A DNA stretch of 23,498 bases from Bact-19 sp038319215 (lineage in GTDB: Bacteria > Bacteroidota > Bacteroidia > Bacteroidales > ML635J-15). Numbering within the stretch: position 1 is the stretch's first letter; every line of letters starts with the position of its first letter. Positions 1 through 6,249 of this stretch are shown here, piece after piece. Under the pieces are notes generated by a model. The model ran no database searches. It was not told the DNA's origin and was given only the letters and a program-made list of their open reading frames with translations. The translations under genes were made by a program, and so were the position numbers. The stretch spans positions 1-23,498 of the forward strand of contig JBBQCZ010000049.1 in NCBI GenBank assembly GCA_038319215.1, in the 5' to 3' direction.

Positions 1-1
1 A

Positions 2-163
2 ACAGCAATTTGGGAAAAACTAATAAGCTCAAATAGAAATGCTATGTTCATTGAAAACCAAATTTCAAGAATAAAATCGATTACGTCGAAGGAAATTAGA
101 GATTTATCAATCCGCTTTTTAAACTCAAATGGTTTTCATACCGTTGTTGCTGGGAAAATGTAG
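2..163 (+). CDS. 3' end of a truncated gene, possibly an M16-family metallopeptidase
   Basis: An open frame enters from the left edge and stops at TAG 161-163, giving the last 53 residues of a protein. The tail has the pattern of the final helix and strand of M16 (insulinase/pitrilysin-like) peptidases: an acidic or polar helix (ITSKEIRDLSIRFL), a polar turn, then a hydrophobic strand ending VVAGKM. In that family the C-terminus typically reads as a YLNP-type turn followed by VVVG. No catalytic motif lies in the visible part, so the assignment rests only on this C-terminal pattern. It could be another protein with a similar tail. There is no clear terminator directly after the stop. Confidence 0.45.
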   Translation, partial: TAIWEKLISSNRNAMFIENQISRIKSITSKEIRDLSIRFLNSNGFHTVVAGKM

Positions 164-208
164 GAATATCTGTAAATAAAAACTAAACTTAATGCAAAAA
201 ATAGTCAT

Positions 209-227
209 TTTATACACATTGTATAAA
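209..227. promoter_or_regulatory. Short inverted repeat, operator-like
   Basis: TTTATACA and TGTATAAA form perfect 8-bp arms around a 3-bp centre. It lies 46 nt after the upstream stop codon and about 175 nt before the small T9SS cargo gene. It has no T-run, so a protein-binding site or weak 3'-end hairpin is likelier than a standard terminator. Confidence 0.35.
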
Positions 228-239
228 TTAAACAGCTAA

Positions 240-268
240 TTGTTAACAAACATGCCGATTTGTTAACA
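240..268. promoter_or_regulatory. Pair of GTTAAC-centred boxes 20 bp apart
   Basis: TTGTTAACAA (240-249) and TTGTTAACA (260-268) start exactly 20 bp apart, about two helical turns, so they lie on the same face of the DNA. They sit in the 239-nt gap upstream of the small T9SS cargo gene. A dimeric regulator site is possible. In AT-rich DNA such pairs can also occur by chance. Confidence 0.3.
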
Positions 269-346
269 TCTTTTTATGCCCATATGTCGCTGATTATCAA
301 CACATTACAAACAGGGTTACGTTTTTTTAAACTTTTTTTACTTTTA

Positions 347-379
347 TTTGTTTCAATTAAAAAGTATTTTGTATATTTG
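347..379 (+). promoter_or_regulatory. Bacteroidota-type promoter of the small T9SS cargo gene
   Basis: TTTG at 347-350 and TATATTTG at 372-379 are separated by 21 nt. They match the Bacteroidota -33/-7 consensus TTTG-N19-21-TAnnTTTG. The start codon follows 23 nt after the -7 box. Upstream, TGATTATCAA at 291-300 is shared with the other T9SS cargo gene at a similar distance. Confidence 0.6.
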
Positions 380-402
380 TATCATAATTAAAAAGAATCT
401 AA

Positions 403-795
403 ATGAAAAAATTATCTGTTTTAATCATGTTTTTGTTTGCAACCGGCTTCTATATGATGGCTCAGCAACCAGAACCAGGTTTATTATGCAGTGTTGACAA
501 CATAAAGATTAACGACAACGATAAAGACACTAAAACACAAACCACAAAATCTTTCGAAGTAACAGCTAATCCAGTTAACGAAAGTGTAAGTGTTGTGTTT
601 AATGTTAATGCCAACATTGAAAGTGTGAAAATGATTAACAACAACTCTTCAGTAGTATTTGAAGCAGGAAAATCAAGAGGTGCTGCTGGTTCAACACTCG
701 AAATTCCTGTTGAAGATATGGAAGCTGGTACTTACTTCGTTCGCGTTCAAACAGAAAAAGGAGTTCAAGTACAAAGAATCATTATTTCTAAGTAA
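403..795 (+). CDS. Very small secreted protein: signal peptide plus T9SS type A sorting domain
   Basis: This 130-residue protein begins with a clear signal peptide (residues 1-20: two lysines, a hydrophobic core, probable cleavage after MMA before QQ). A short polar linker rich in Asp, Lys and Thr follows (about 21-50). From about 51 to 130 it carries a C-terminal T9SS type A sorting domain, with the ANPVNE motif (normally PNP), the conserved DMEAGTYFVRVQ core and a final basic strand RIIISK. Such domains send cargo across the outer membrane and are normally cut off by the sortase-like PorU as the cargo is attached to LPS. Here almost no cargo is left after removal of signal and sorting domain, which is odd. 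The sorting domain closely resembles that of the protein at 2207-3013. It has its own promoter and a strong terminator, so it is a single-gene unit. A remnant of a larger gene cannot be excluded. Confidence 0.85.
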   Translation: MKKLSVLIMFLFATGFYMMAQQPEPGLLCSVDNIKINDNDKDTKTQTTKSFEVTANPVNESVSVVFNVNANIESVKMINNNSSVVFEAGKSRGAAGSTLEIPVEDMEAGTYFVRVQTEKGVQVQRIIISK

Positions 796-814
796 AACAT
801 ACTATCTCAAATAT

Positions 815-843
815 AAGGACAGTTTAGGCTGTCCTTTTTTTTT
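815..843 (+). terminator. Rho-independent terminator of the small T9SS cargo gene
   Basis: AAGGACAG (815-822) pairs perfectly with CTGTCCTT (829-836) around a 6-nt loop. An uninterrupted run of nine T residues (835-843) follows. It begins 20 nt after the stop codon. Confidence 0.9.
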
Positions 844-878
844 GTAAAAAGTTATGCTTTTTTAAGCTACATATCAAT

Positions 879-939
879 TGAGGGCTTTAGCCCTCAGTGA
901 AGCTAAAACAAAAAAAACACAAAATCCCACGAAGGGATT
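879..939. repeat. REP-like pair of short palindromes
   Basis: TGAGGGC (879-885) pairs with GCCCTCA (890-896) around TTTA. A second hairpin follows, AATCCC (923-928) with GGGATT (934-939) around ACGAA. Both are more GC-rich than the surroundings and encode nothing evident. They resemble the short extragenic palindromes common in Bacteroidota genomes. They open the repeat-filled gap between the small T9SS gene and the Fic gene. Confidence 0.55.
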
Positions 940-964
940 GTCAGCTATTCCCTCTTTTTTTTTA

Positions 965-1147
965 CTTTGTGTTCACTTTGTGGTTTTTTTTCTTTGTGTC
1001 CTTTGTGGTTTATTTTCTTTGTGAACTTTGCGGTTTATTTTCTCTGTGTCCACTTCTCCGCCAGTTGGCGGATCAGCGCAACGCTTTGTGGTTTTTCCTT
1101 TGCGTCCTCTGTGGTTCTCTTTGCGTCCTCTGTGGTGCTTTTTTTAG
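965..1147. repeat. Degenerate tandem repeat with a ~25-bp unit and a nested insertion
   Basis: The unit is close to CTTTGTGTCCTTTGTGG followed by a T-rich tail. Copies start near 965, 992, 1017, 1042, 1098 and 1119, with drift such as TTTGCGTCCTCTGTGG in the last two. This looks like the widespread environmental repeat that yields spurious Leu-Cys-Val-Leu-Cys-rich translations, so I call no protein here although several frames are open. The fourth copy is split by about 33 bp (1052-1084) holding a palindrome. The remaining sequence up to 1290 contains only a weak promoter candidate. Confidence 0.75.
1052..1084. repeat. GC-rich palindrome nested inside a repeat unit
   Basis: The ~33-bp insert separates the CTCTGTGTCC half (1042-1051) from the TTTGTGGTT half (1085-1093) of one tandem repeat copy. 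It contains TCCGCCA (1057-1063) and TGGCGGA (1066-1072), a near-perfect palindrome, followed by TCAGCGCAACG. The clean split suggests a small mobile or amplifying palindromic element that landed in an older repeat. Confidence 0.5.
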
Positions 1148-1197
1148 TACAACAATGAATTCACATCCATCCTCACAAAATTACACTCACAAAATTA

Positions 1198-1229
1198 TTT
1201 GGTTTGCATCATTCAAAATTTTAAATTTA
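1198..1229 (+). promoter_or_regulatory. Candidate promoter for the Fic gene
   Basis: TTTG (1198-1201) is followed after 20 nt by TAAATTTA (1222-1229), one base off the TAnnTTTG -7 consensus. It would leave a leader of roughly 55 nt before the ATG at 1291. This is weaker than the other promoters in the window. Confidence 0.3.
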
Positions 1230-1290
1230 CATTTTATTCATAGTCTGGTTTACACACTAAGAAAAACATTAACTAATCAGAAAAAAACGA

Positions 1291-2022
1291 ATGTATAATG
1301 TCGCAAAATATATTACCGAAGAAAGACAGGCAAAGCTAAAAGGAGGATTATATCACAAAACTCAGGTAAATCTTGCTTATAACTCAAACCGTATCGAAGG
1401 TAGCAAACTTACAGAGGAACAGACTCGCTACATTTTCGAAACCCGCACTATAGGATTTAAAGATCAGGAAGCCGTCCCAATTGATGATATTATTGAAACT
1501 TCTAATCATTTTATTGCTTTTGATTATTTAATTGACACTCTAAACTTAACTATAAACAATCAGATTATTAAAGAATTTCACAAGATCCTTAAAACCGGAA
1601 CCTTTGATTCGACAACAGGATGGTTTAAAGTTGGAGATTGGAAAAAATTACCAAATGAAGTTGGCGGTAAAGAAACAACTCATCCACAAAATGTTGAAAC
1701 TGAAATGAATTTACTAATGAAACAATACAATACTAAAACTAAAATTTGTTTTGAGGATATTGTTGAATTTCACTATCAGTTCGAAAAAATTCATCCTTTT
1801 CAGGATGGCAATGGCAGAGTTGGCAGATTGATAATGTTCAGAGAATGTTTAAAAAACAACATAACTTCTTTTATTATTGATAATGACCACAAACAATTCT
1901 ACATCAGAGGTTTACGTGAATTTGAAAATGTGAGAGAAAATCTTACCGACACTTGCCTTTCGGCTCAGGATACCTATAAAAAATGGGTTGACTATTTTTA
2001 TGGTGATGTCGAAAAACAATAA
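1291..2022 (+). CDS. Fic-domain protein (class II, predicted AMP transferase)
   Basis: Fic enzymes usually transfer AMP from ATP to a hydroxyl group of a target protein. This 243-residue protein carries the full catalytic motif HPFQDGNGRVGR (residues 168-179), with catalytic His168, the metal-binding Asp172 and the phosphate-binding Arg residues. Near the N-terminus it has the inhibitory motif S-x3-E-G (Ser32 to Gly37, reading SNRIEG). In class II Fic proteins this lies in the same chain upstream of the core and blocks ATP until relieved by Glu displacement. Both elements are intact, so the enzyme is probably active and self-inhibited. No antitoxin-like gene lies beside it, as expected for class II. 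The target is unknown. It is a lone gene between two T9SS cargo genes and follows a repeat zone, which fits an accessory, horizontally variable gene. Confidence 0.9.
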   Translation: MYNVAKYITEERQAKLKGGLYHKTQVNLAYNSNRIEGSKLTEEQTRYIFETRTIGFKDQEAVPIDDIIETSNHFIAFDYLIDTLNLTINNQIIKEFHKILKTGTFDSTTGWFKVGDWKKLPNEVGGKETTHPQNVETEMNLLMKQYNTKTKICFEDIVEFHYQFEKIHPFQDGNGRVGRLIMFRECLKNNITSFIIDNDHKQFYIRGLREFENVRENLTDTCLSAQDTYKKWVDYFYGDVEKQ

Positions 2023-2087
2023 CTCAGGTTATAAAAGTACAAAACATTTCGATTAACATAGATGTTGAAGCCACAGACACCTTACAC

Positions 2088-2182
2088 AATTGATTATCAA
2101 TTACTTACAAAACTATTTATCAACATTCTATAAAATTTATCGATATTAAAGCTCAATTTGATTTCTATATTTTGTAAATTTG
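2088..2182 (+). promoter_or_regulatory. Upstream region of the second T9SS cargo gene
   Basis: A 7-bp-arm palindrome (AATTGAT, T, ATCAATT, 2088-2102) contains TGATTATCAA (2091-2100), followed by a TTACAAA-type element. The same TGATTATCAA plus TTACAAA pair occurs before the small T9SS gene. A perfect -7 box TAAATTTG lies at 2175-2182 inside TATTTTGTAAATTTGT, which matches 15 of 16 bases at the other gene. No TTTG sits at the right -33 distance. The box lies 24 nt before the ATG at 2207, which supports that start over the in-frame TTG at 2180. Confidence 0.5.
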
Positions 2183-2206
2183 TCACGAATTTTAACTCAT
2201 CAATTA

Positions 2207-3013
2207 ATGAAAAAGATAATAATGCTCATTTCTACACTGTCATTTATTACGACAATGTACTCACAAAGTGAAATAATAAATAACGGAATTATTACGATGT
2301 GGGAAGGTGGAGATGAAGATATTTATTATAACTGTAACGATTTTAATGAACATAATTTCGGCACTTTAACTTCGACTAACAGTCTTTATTTAAAATCTGG
2401 TCAGATTATCGTATCAAAAGAAACCTCGGTTGGAGACATAATTGACTGTGATATGTATTATAGAATTTATAAAGATGGCGAAACTCCTGGCGAATTTGTC
2501 AATGTAAATCTATTATGGCATTCGGAGTGGGTCGAAACAGTAGGCTGGACAAATCAAATGTGGTGGAATGATTCTCCTGATGAAACAAATCTAGATTTAC
2601 TCTCAGGAATAAGCTCAGGAACTTATAATTTTGAAGTTTATTTTTCGGCCGAAAATGCAGGTTCTACAATATTATATTTAAACAATGCTACATTTAATTA
2701 CATCGCGCAATTTACATACTCAGAAACAACTGAAGTTGCAAAATCTATTGGGTCTGCTAATTCAGTTTCTTTTGAAATTTTTCCAAATCCATCAAATGAA
2801 GTAATTAATTTACAATTCAATTCGGCAACAAATATCGAAAGTATTAAAATGTTCAACAATCAATCTTCGTTGGTGTACGACAGTGGACGTTCACGCGGGG
2901 TTTCTGGAACACCAGTCGAAATCTCTATCGAAGACATGGAAGCCGGAACATACTTCATCAGAGTTCAAACCGAAAAAGGAATTTCTGTTCAGAGGGTTGT
3001 AATAGCGAAATAA
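2207..3013 (+). CDS. Secreted T9SS cargo protein with a beta-rich domain of unknown function
   Basis: From the ATG at 2207 the protein has 268 residues. Residues 1-20 form a signal peptide (MKK, hydrophobic core, cleavage probably after Ser19 or Gln20). Residues about 21-172 are a beta-rich extracellular domain with a LYLKSG strand, a DMYYRIYKDG motif and several Trp residues (WHSEW, TNQMWW). This pattern recalls a domain recurrent in Bacteroidota secreted proteins, but I cannot assign a function. Residues about 188-268 are a T9SS type A sorting domain with the classical FPNPSNE motif and DMEAGTYFIRVQ core. By eye 43 of 72 aligned residues match the sorting domain of the small cargo protein at 403. 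The stop lies 5 nt from the convergent ATPase gene. The in-frame TTG at 2180 is a less likely start because it overlaps the promoter box. Confidence 0.85.
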   Translation: MKKIIMLISTLSFITTMYSQSEIINNGIITMWEGGDEDIYYNCNDFNEHNFGTLTSTNSLYLKSGQIIVSKETSVGDIIDCDMYYRIYKDGETPGEFVNVNLLWHSEWVETVGWTNQMWWNDSPDETNLDLLSGISSGTYNFEVYFSAENAGSTILYLNNATFNYIAQFTYSETTEVAKSIGSANSVSFEIFPNPSNEVINLQFNSATNIESIKMFNNQSSLVYDSGRSRGVSGTPVEISIEDMEAGTYFIRVQTEKGISVQRVVIAK

Positions 3014-3018
3014 AATAG

Positions 3019-4143
3019 CTACTCCAAAAATTCATACATATTGAGTTTATTTACAACAGTGAACTCAGAATCTAAATAATTATCCTTAAAGGCTGTTGGA
3101 ATTTTAGCGGATTTGTCGCCCCATTTGAATTCGAAAGCAAAAATACGGCCATCGACCTCTTCTATCAAGTCAATTTCTTGCTGGTCGTAAGTTCTCCAAA
3201 AATAAAAATTTGAAAATGTCTGATTATATTGCTGCTTCTTCAGTCTCTCGGAAATGCAATAGTTTTCCCAAAGTTTTCCCATATCAGATCTTGTTTCAGG
3301 CATATTGAAATTCGAAATAACTGCGTTTCGTATGCCGTTATCCCAAAAATAAAACCTTGGAGATTTAGAAATTTCTTTCCTTAAATTACGACTAAACCCC
3401 GACAAACTGAAAATAACAAAAGCTTTTTCAAGAATTTCAAGATAACGTTTTACTGTCTTAACGGTAGTGCTTAATGATCTCGCCAACTCATTGTACGAAA
3501 CATCATTTCCGATTTGGAATGCAATCAACTTTAGCAAATCCATTACAAACATACTATCTTTAAGATTATCTAAAGCAAGAACATCTTTTAATAAATACCC
3601 GTTCTTCAAATTTTCAAGAATATGCCTTTTTTCTTTAACACTTTCTTCAAGAAAAACTTGTGGGTAGCTACCATAAATTATATTTATCGGTAGTTGTTGT
3701 AATGCAGTAATATAATTATCAGAAATCTCAGAAAACGAGAATGGATAAAGATAAAAAAACCTAGAACGACCAGTTAACGGAGCTCCTACCTTGTTACGAA
3801 GATCAAAAGATGCAGAGCCCGTTGCAAAAATCGCTAAATCAGGAACTGAATCAATAAGCAATTTCAGATTTTTTCCAATATCAGGTATATTCTGGGCTTC
3901 ATCAATAAAAAGATAATCATAATTTGCCACAAGACTTTTAAGCACACTCTGTTTCCCTGACGAAAGCACTTCCATTACTTCAAAATCTTCACCGTTCAAC
4001 ACTAATACTTTTTTATCCTTTAAACTATCAACAATTTTATGCATTAAAAATGTTTTCCCAGTTCTTCTTGCACCAAATAAAATAGTTACATTTCCGGGTT
4101 TCAAATTTCTCAACAACTCAGTAGTTATATTTCTTGCAATCAT
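3019..4143 (-). CDS. AAA-type ATPase with C-terminal DUF4143 domain
   Basis: The 374-residue protein is a P-loop ATPase of the ATP-binding/DUF4143 family, common and often multicopy in Bacteroidota, with no firmly assigned role. Walker A is GARRTGKT (24-31), Walker B LFIDEA (78-83), and a sensor-like ATGSAS lies at 107-112. A winged-helix-like section spans about 205-245. The C-terminal part contains E323-x-D325 and E338-x-K340, the acidic and Lys pattern of the PD-(D/E)XK-like fold seen in DUF4143. The start at 4143 is chosen because a -7 box lies just upstream and the longer in-frame start at 4185 would lie before that box. The gene converges on the T9SS gene with a 5-nt gap. A palindromic tandem repeat covers its upstream region, which suggests specific control. 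Nuclease activity is not demonstrated by sequence alone. Confidence 0.88.
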   Translation of the reverse strand: MIARNITTELLRNLKPGNVTILFGARRTGKTFLMHKIVDSLKDKKVLVLNGEDFEVMEVLSSGKQSVLKSLVANYDYLFIDEAQNIPDIGKNLKLLIDSVPDLAIFATGSASFDLRNKVGAPLTGRSRFFYLYPFSFSEISDNYITALQQLPINIIYGSYPQVFLEESVKEKRHILENLKNGYLLKDVLALDNLKDSMFVMDLLKLIAFQIGNDVSYNELARSLSTTVKTVKRYLEILEKAFVIFSLSGFSRNLRKEISKSPRFYFWDNGIRNAVISNFNMPETRSDMGKLWENYCISERLKKQQYNQTFSNFYFWRTYDQQEIDLIEEVDGRIFAFEFKWGDKSAKIPTAFKDNYLDSEFTVVNKLNMYEFLE

Positions 4144-4161
4144 AATTACAATTCTTTTATG

Positions 4162-4169
4162 CAAATTTA
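4162..4169 (-). promoter_or_regulatory. -7 promoter box of the AAA/DUF4143 gene
   Basis: On the minus strand TAAATTTG matches TAnnTTTG and sits 18 nt before the ATG at 4143. A TTTG lies 23 nt upstream inside the first 32-bp repeat, slightly beyond the usual 19-21 nt spacing. Confidence 0.45.
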
Positions 4170-4191
4170 ACAAAATAAATAACACCAGTCC

Positions 4192-4262
4192 ACAAATTTA
4201 GCTAAATTTATCTACCATGGTCAACAAATTTAGCTAAATTTATCTACCATGGTCAACAAATT
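4192..4262. repeat. Two perfect 32-bp tandem copies with internal palindromes, plus a 7-bp partial copy
   Basis: Copies at 4192-4223 and 4224-4255 are identical; 4256-4262 repeats the first 7 bases. Each copy holds a 16-bp perfect palindrome AAATTTAGCTAAATTT (4194-4209 and 4226-4241) and the 8-bp palindrome ACCATGGT. The repeats begin 49 bp upstream of the ATPase start, and the first overlaps its likely -33 element. Read on the minus strand each copy also contains a TAAATTTG box. An operator for a dimeric regulator is the simplest reading; a recent promoter duplication is the alternative. Downstream to 4432 I see nothing definite. Confidence 0.8.
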
Positions 4263-4432
4263 CGGGGAATTCAATCTGTAATTCCCAACTTACACTCAAA
4301 TTTTTTGTGCTTTTGTCATATTCAACAACTATCTCCACCACATTTTTTATAAGTACAAATACTCATTCTCACCAAGTAATTCTACCATAAAAATACAGTA
4401 TTTACAGTCTTTTATACCATATAATTACCATG

Positions 4433-4440
4433 TAATTTTG
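4433..4440 (+). promoter_or_regulatory. -7 promoter box of the Hdr-like operon
   Basis: TAATTTTG is a perfect TAnnTTTG and lies 18 nt before the ATG at 4459. Only a TTTT-type near match lies at the expected -33 position. If this is the promoter, an in-frame TTG at 4438 would be part of the box and cannot be the start codon. Confidence 0.45.
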
Positions 4441-4458
4441 AGCAAACAAAATTTAAGA

Positions 4459-5169
4459 ATGACTGGTTATTACGATTTACTAATGCAAGACGTACGATTT
4501 CGTGAAGGATTAACAGCCTGCATGAATTGTGGAGTATGCACTGCAATATGTCCAGCAGCCGAGTTTTACAAATACGACCCTCGACAAATCTGCAATATTG
4601 TGCAAACTCACGACGATGAAAAAATTGAAGAATTACTCAGAAGTGAGACTCTTTGGTACTGTGGTCAATGCATGTCATGCAAAACCCGTTGTCCGCGAGG
4701 AAATGTACCAGCCTTAATAATTTCGGTTCTTAGAAAAGTTTCGCAGGAACTTGGATACTTTACCGATAGCGAAAAAGGTCGTCAGCAATATGCATTAAAA
4801 AAAGCTATTGGTGAAAATATTTTAAAAACAGGCTATTGCGTACATGTAGATATTGTAAATCCGAAATTGCATCCAGAACAAGGCCCTGTATGGAAATGGT
4901 ATTATGACAATGTAGAAGATGTTGCCGATAGAATGGGGGCAAATTATAACAAATACGGTCCTGGCGCATTACGCAAAATCCCCGAAGAAAACCTTGAAGA
5001 AGTACGAAAAATATTTGAAGTAACTGGAGGCAATGACTTTTATGCAAGTATTGAGAAATTCTCAAAAGCAAAATCAAAAGAAATGAAAATTGACTTTGAT
5101 GATAATGATTCTAACAATGAATACTTCTTTCACACATACATCGAAAACTCAAATAATCATCAGAAATAA
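4459..5169 (+). CDS. HdrC-like protein with two 4Fe-4S clusters
   Basis: Small electron-carrier subunits of the HdrC type pass electrons between the CCG subunit and flavin or membrane partners. From the ATG at 4459 the protein has 236 residues. Two full 4Fe-4S motifs are visible: C21-x2-C24-x2-C27-x3-C31-P and C68-x2-C71-x2-C74-x3-C78-P. The remaining ~150 residues are hydrophilic and helical, longer than in many stand-alone HdrC proteins. It is the first gene of the operon and is followed after 6 nt by the HdrB-like gene. An in-frame TTG at 4438 would add seven residues; the promoter box argues for 4459, but the longer form cannot be ruled out. Confidence 0.85.
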   Translation: MTGYYDLLMQDVRFREGLTACMNCGVCTAICPAAEFYKYDPRQICNIVQTHDDEKIEELLRSETLWYCGQCMSCKTRCPRGNVPALIISVLRKVSQELGYFTDSEKGRQQYALKKAIGENILKTGYCVHVDIVNPKLHPEQGPVWKWYYDNVEDVADRMGANYNKYGPGALRKIPEENLEEVRKIFEVTGGNDFYASIEKFSKAKSKEMKIDFDDNDSNNEYFFHTYIENSNNHQK

Positions 5170-5175
5170 GTAAAA

Positions 5176-6249
5176 ATGACAGAGAAAAAACATTTTTGGA
5201 ACGAATATCAAAAGGAAATTGCTGATGATAATTATTTTTACGAACGTAGTTGTATTCGTCAGTCTTTTTTCCCAGGATCAGAAACAACATTTTTAAAAAT
5301 TTTGCGTGATGAGCTTGGCAAAAATGTAATGGATGATCCAAACTTACACACTTGCACAGGAATTGGTTATCATTCAGATGTTGTTCAATTGGATACAACT
5401 ATGACAGTGTGTGCAAGGATTTTTTCTGTAATGAATGATGCAGGATTTAAAAATTATGTTCCTTCTTGTGTAACTTCTTTTGGAATATTTAATGAGGTGG
5501 TTGAAACATGGGAGCACTTTCCTGAAGAGCGTACTAAAACAGAAAGATTTTTAAAAGAAGCCACAGGTCGCGAATTCAACATACCTGAAAACATCGCTCA
5601 TCCATCTGATATAATCTATAAATTCAGAAATGAATTAAAAGAAAAAATGAAATATCAGCTGATTAACCGACACACTGGAAAACCATTAAAAGTTGTCGAA
5701 CATATCGGATGTCATTATGGTAAGATTTTTTCAAAACATGCAATAGGCGGAGCAGAATTCCCACAAGTATTGGCAGGAATGATAGAAGCCTGGGGTGGCG
5801 AAGTGGTAGATTATCCTGAGCGCAGACATTGCTGTGGCTTTGGTTTTCGCCAGTATCTTGTGATGGCAAACAGAGGTTACTCTATAGCTAATTCAAAGAA
5901 GAAATTTGAATCAATGAAACCATACAAGCCAGATTTTATTGTCGCTAACTGTCCTGGTTGTGCTATGTTTATGGATAGATGGCAATATACAATTGCTGAG
6001 ATGGAAGGCATAACCTATGATGATAATAAAATGGGGATTCCTGTTTTAACATACGAGGAAATGGCAGGAATGCTCTTGGGCTACAATCCATGGGACCTTG
6101 GCTTTCAAATTCACCAGGTTCAGGTTGAACAACTTCTTGATAAAATAGGGATACCTTATAATCCAGAGGATAAATTTATTGGTAAATCCGGAAAAAATAT
6201 CGGCACTCCCGAAAAACCAGAAAATCTAATAGTTGATTATGGAAAATAA
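5176..6249 (+). CDS. HdrB-like CCG-domain protein with a degenerate first CCG motif
   Basis: HdrB proteins bind two non-cubane 4Fe-4S clusters through CCG motifs (C-x31-39-CCG-x35-36-C-x2-C) and are the site of disulfide reduction in methanogen Hdr. The 357-residue protein keeps a canonical second motif: C179, C219-C220-G221, C259-P-G-C262. The first is incomplete: C26, then C60-Thr61-G62 where CCG is expected, and C98 with Ser101 where the last Cys would be. The N-terminal cluster is therefore probably altered or absent. The 3' end overlaps the next gene by 11 nt, indicating coupled translation. A true heterodisulfide substrate is unlikely in a bacterium of this group; the physiological substrate is unknown. 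Confidence 0.85.
   Translation: MTEKKHFWNEYQKEIADDNYFYERSCIRQSFFPGSETTFLKILRDELGKNVMDDPNLHTCTGIGYHSDVVQLDTTMTVCARIFSVMNDAGFKNYVPSCVTSFGIFNEVVETWEHFPEERTKTERFLKEATGREFNIPENIAHPSDIIYKFRNELKEKMKYQLINRHTGKPLKVVEHIGCHYGKIFSKHAIGGAEFPQVLAGMIEAWGGEVVDYPERRHCCGFGFRQYLVMANRGYSIANSKKKFESMKPYKPDFIVANCPGCAMFMDRWQYTIAEMEGITYDDNKMGIPVLTYEEMAGMLLGYNPWDLGFQIHQVQVEQLLDKIGIPYNPEDKFIGKSGKNIGTPEKPENLIVDYGK

Noticed and set aside
659..847. 62-residue open frame overlapping the small T9SS gene
   Set aside because: It is a shifted frame of the sorting domain that runs into the terminator. It has no own start signals.
897..1298. Open frames of 133 and 63 residues rich in Phe, Cys and Leu
   Set aside because: They translate the CTTTGTG-type tandem repeat and a palindrome. 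The Leu-Cys-Val-Leu-Cys pattern is a known artefact of this repeat, and the longer frame overlaps the Fic start.
1291..2022. Fic gene as toxin of a toxin-antitoxin pair
   Set aside because: No small antitoxin gene adjoins it, and the inhibitory motif is within the same chain (class II).
4192..4262. Possible CRISPR array
   Set aside because: The two 32-bp copies are directly adjacent without spacers and no cas gene is in the window.
4438..4461. TTG at 4438 as start of the first HdrC-like gene
   Set aside because: It coincides with the last bases of a perfect TAnnTTTG box. The ATG at 4459 has the same 18-24 nt spacing as other genes here. Kept as an alternative only.
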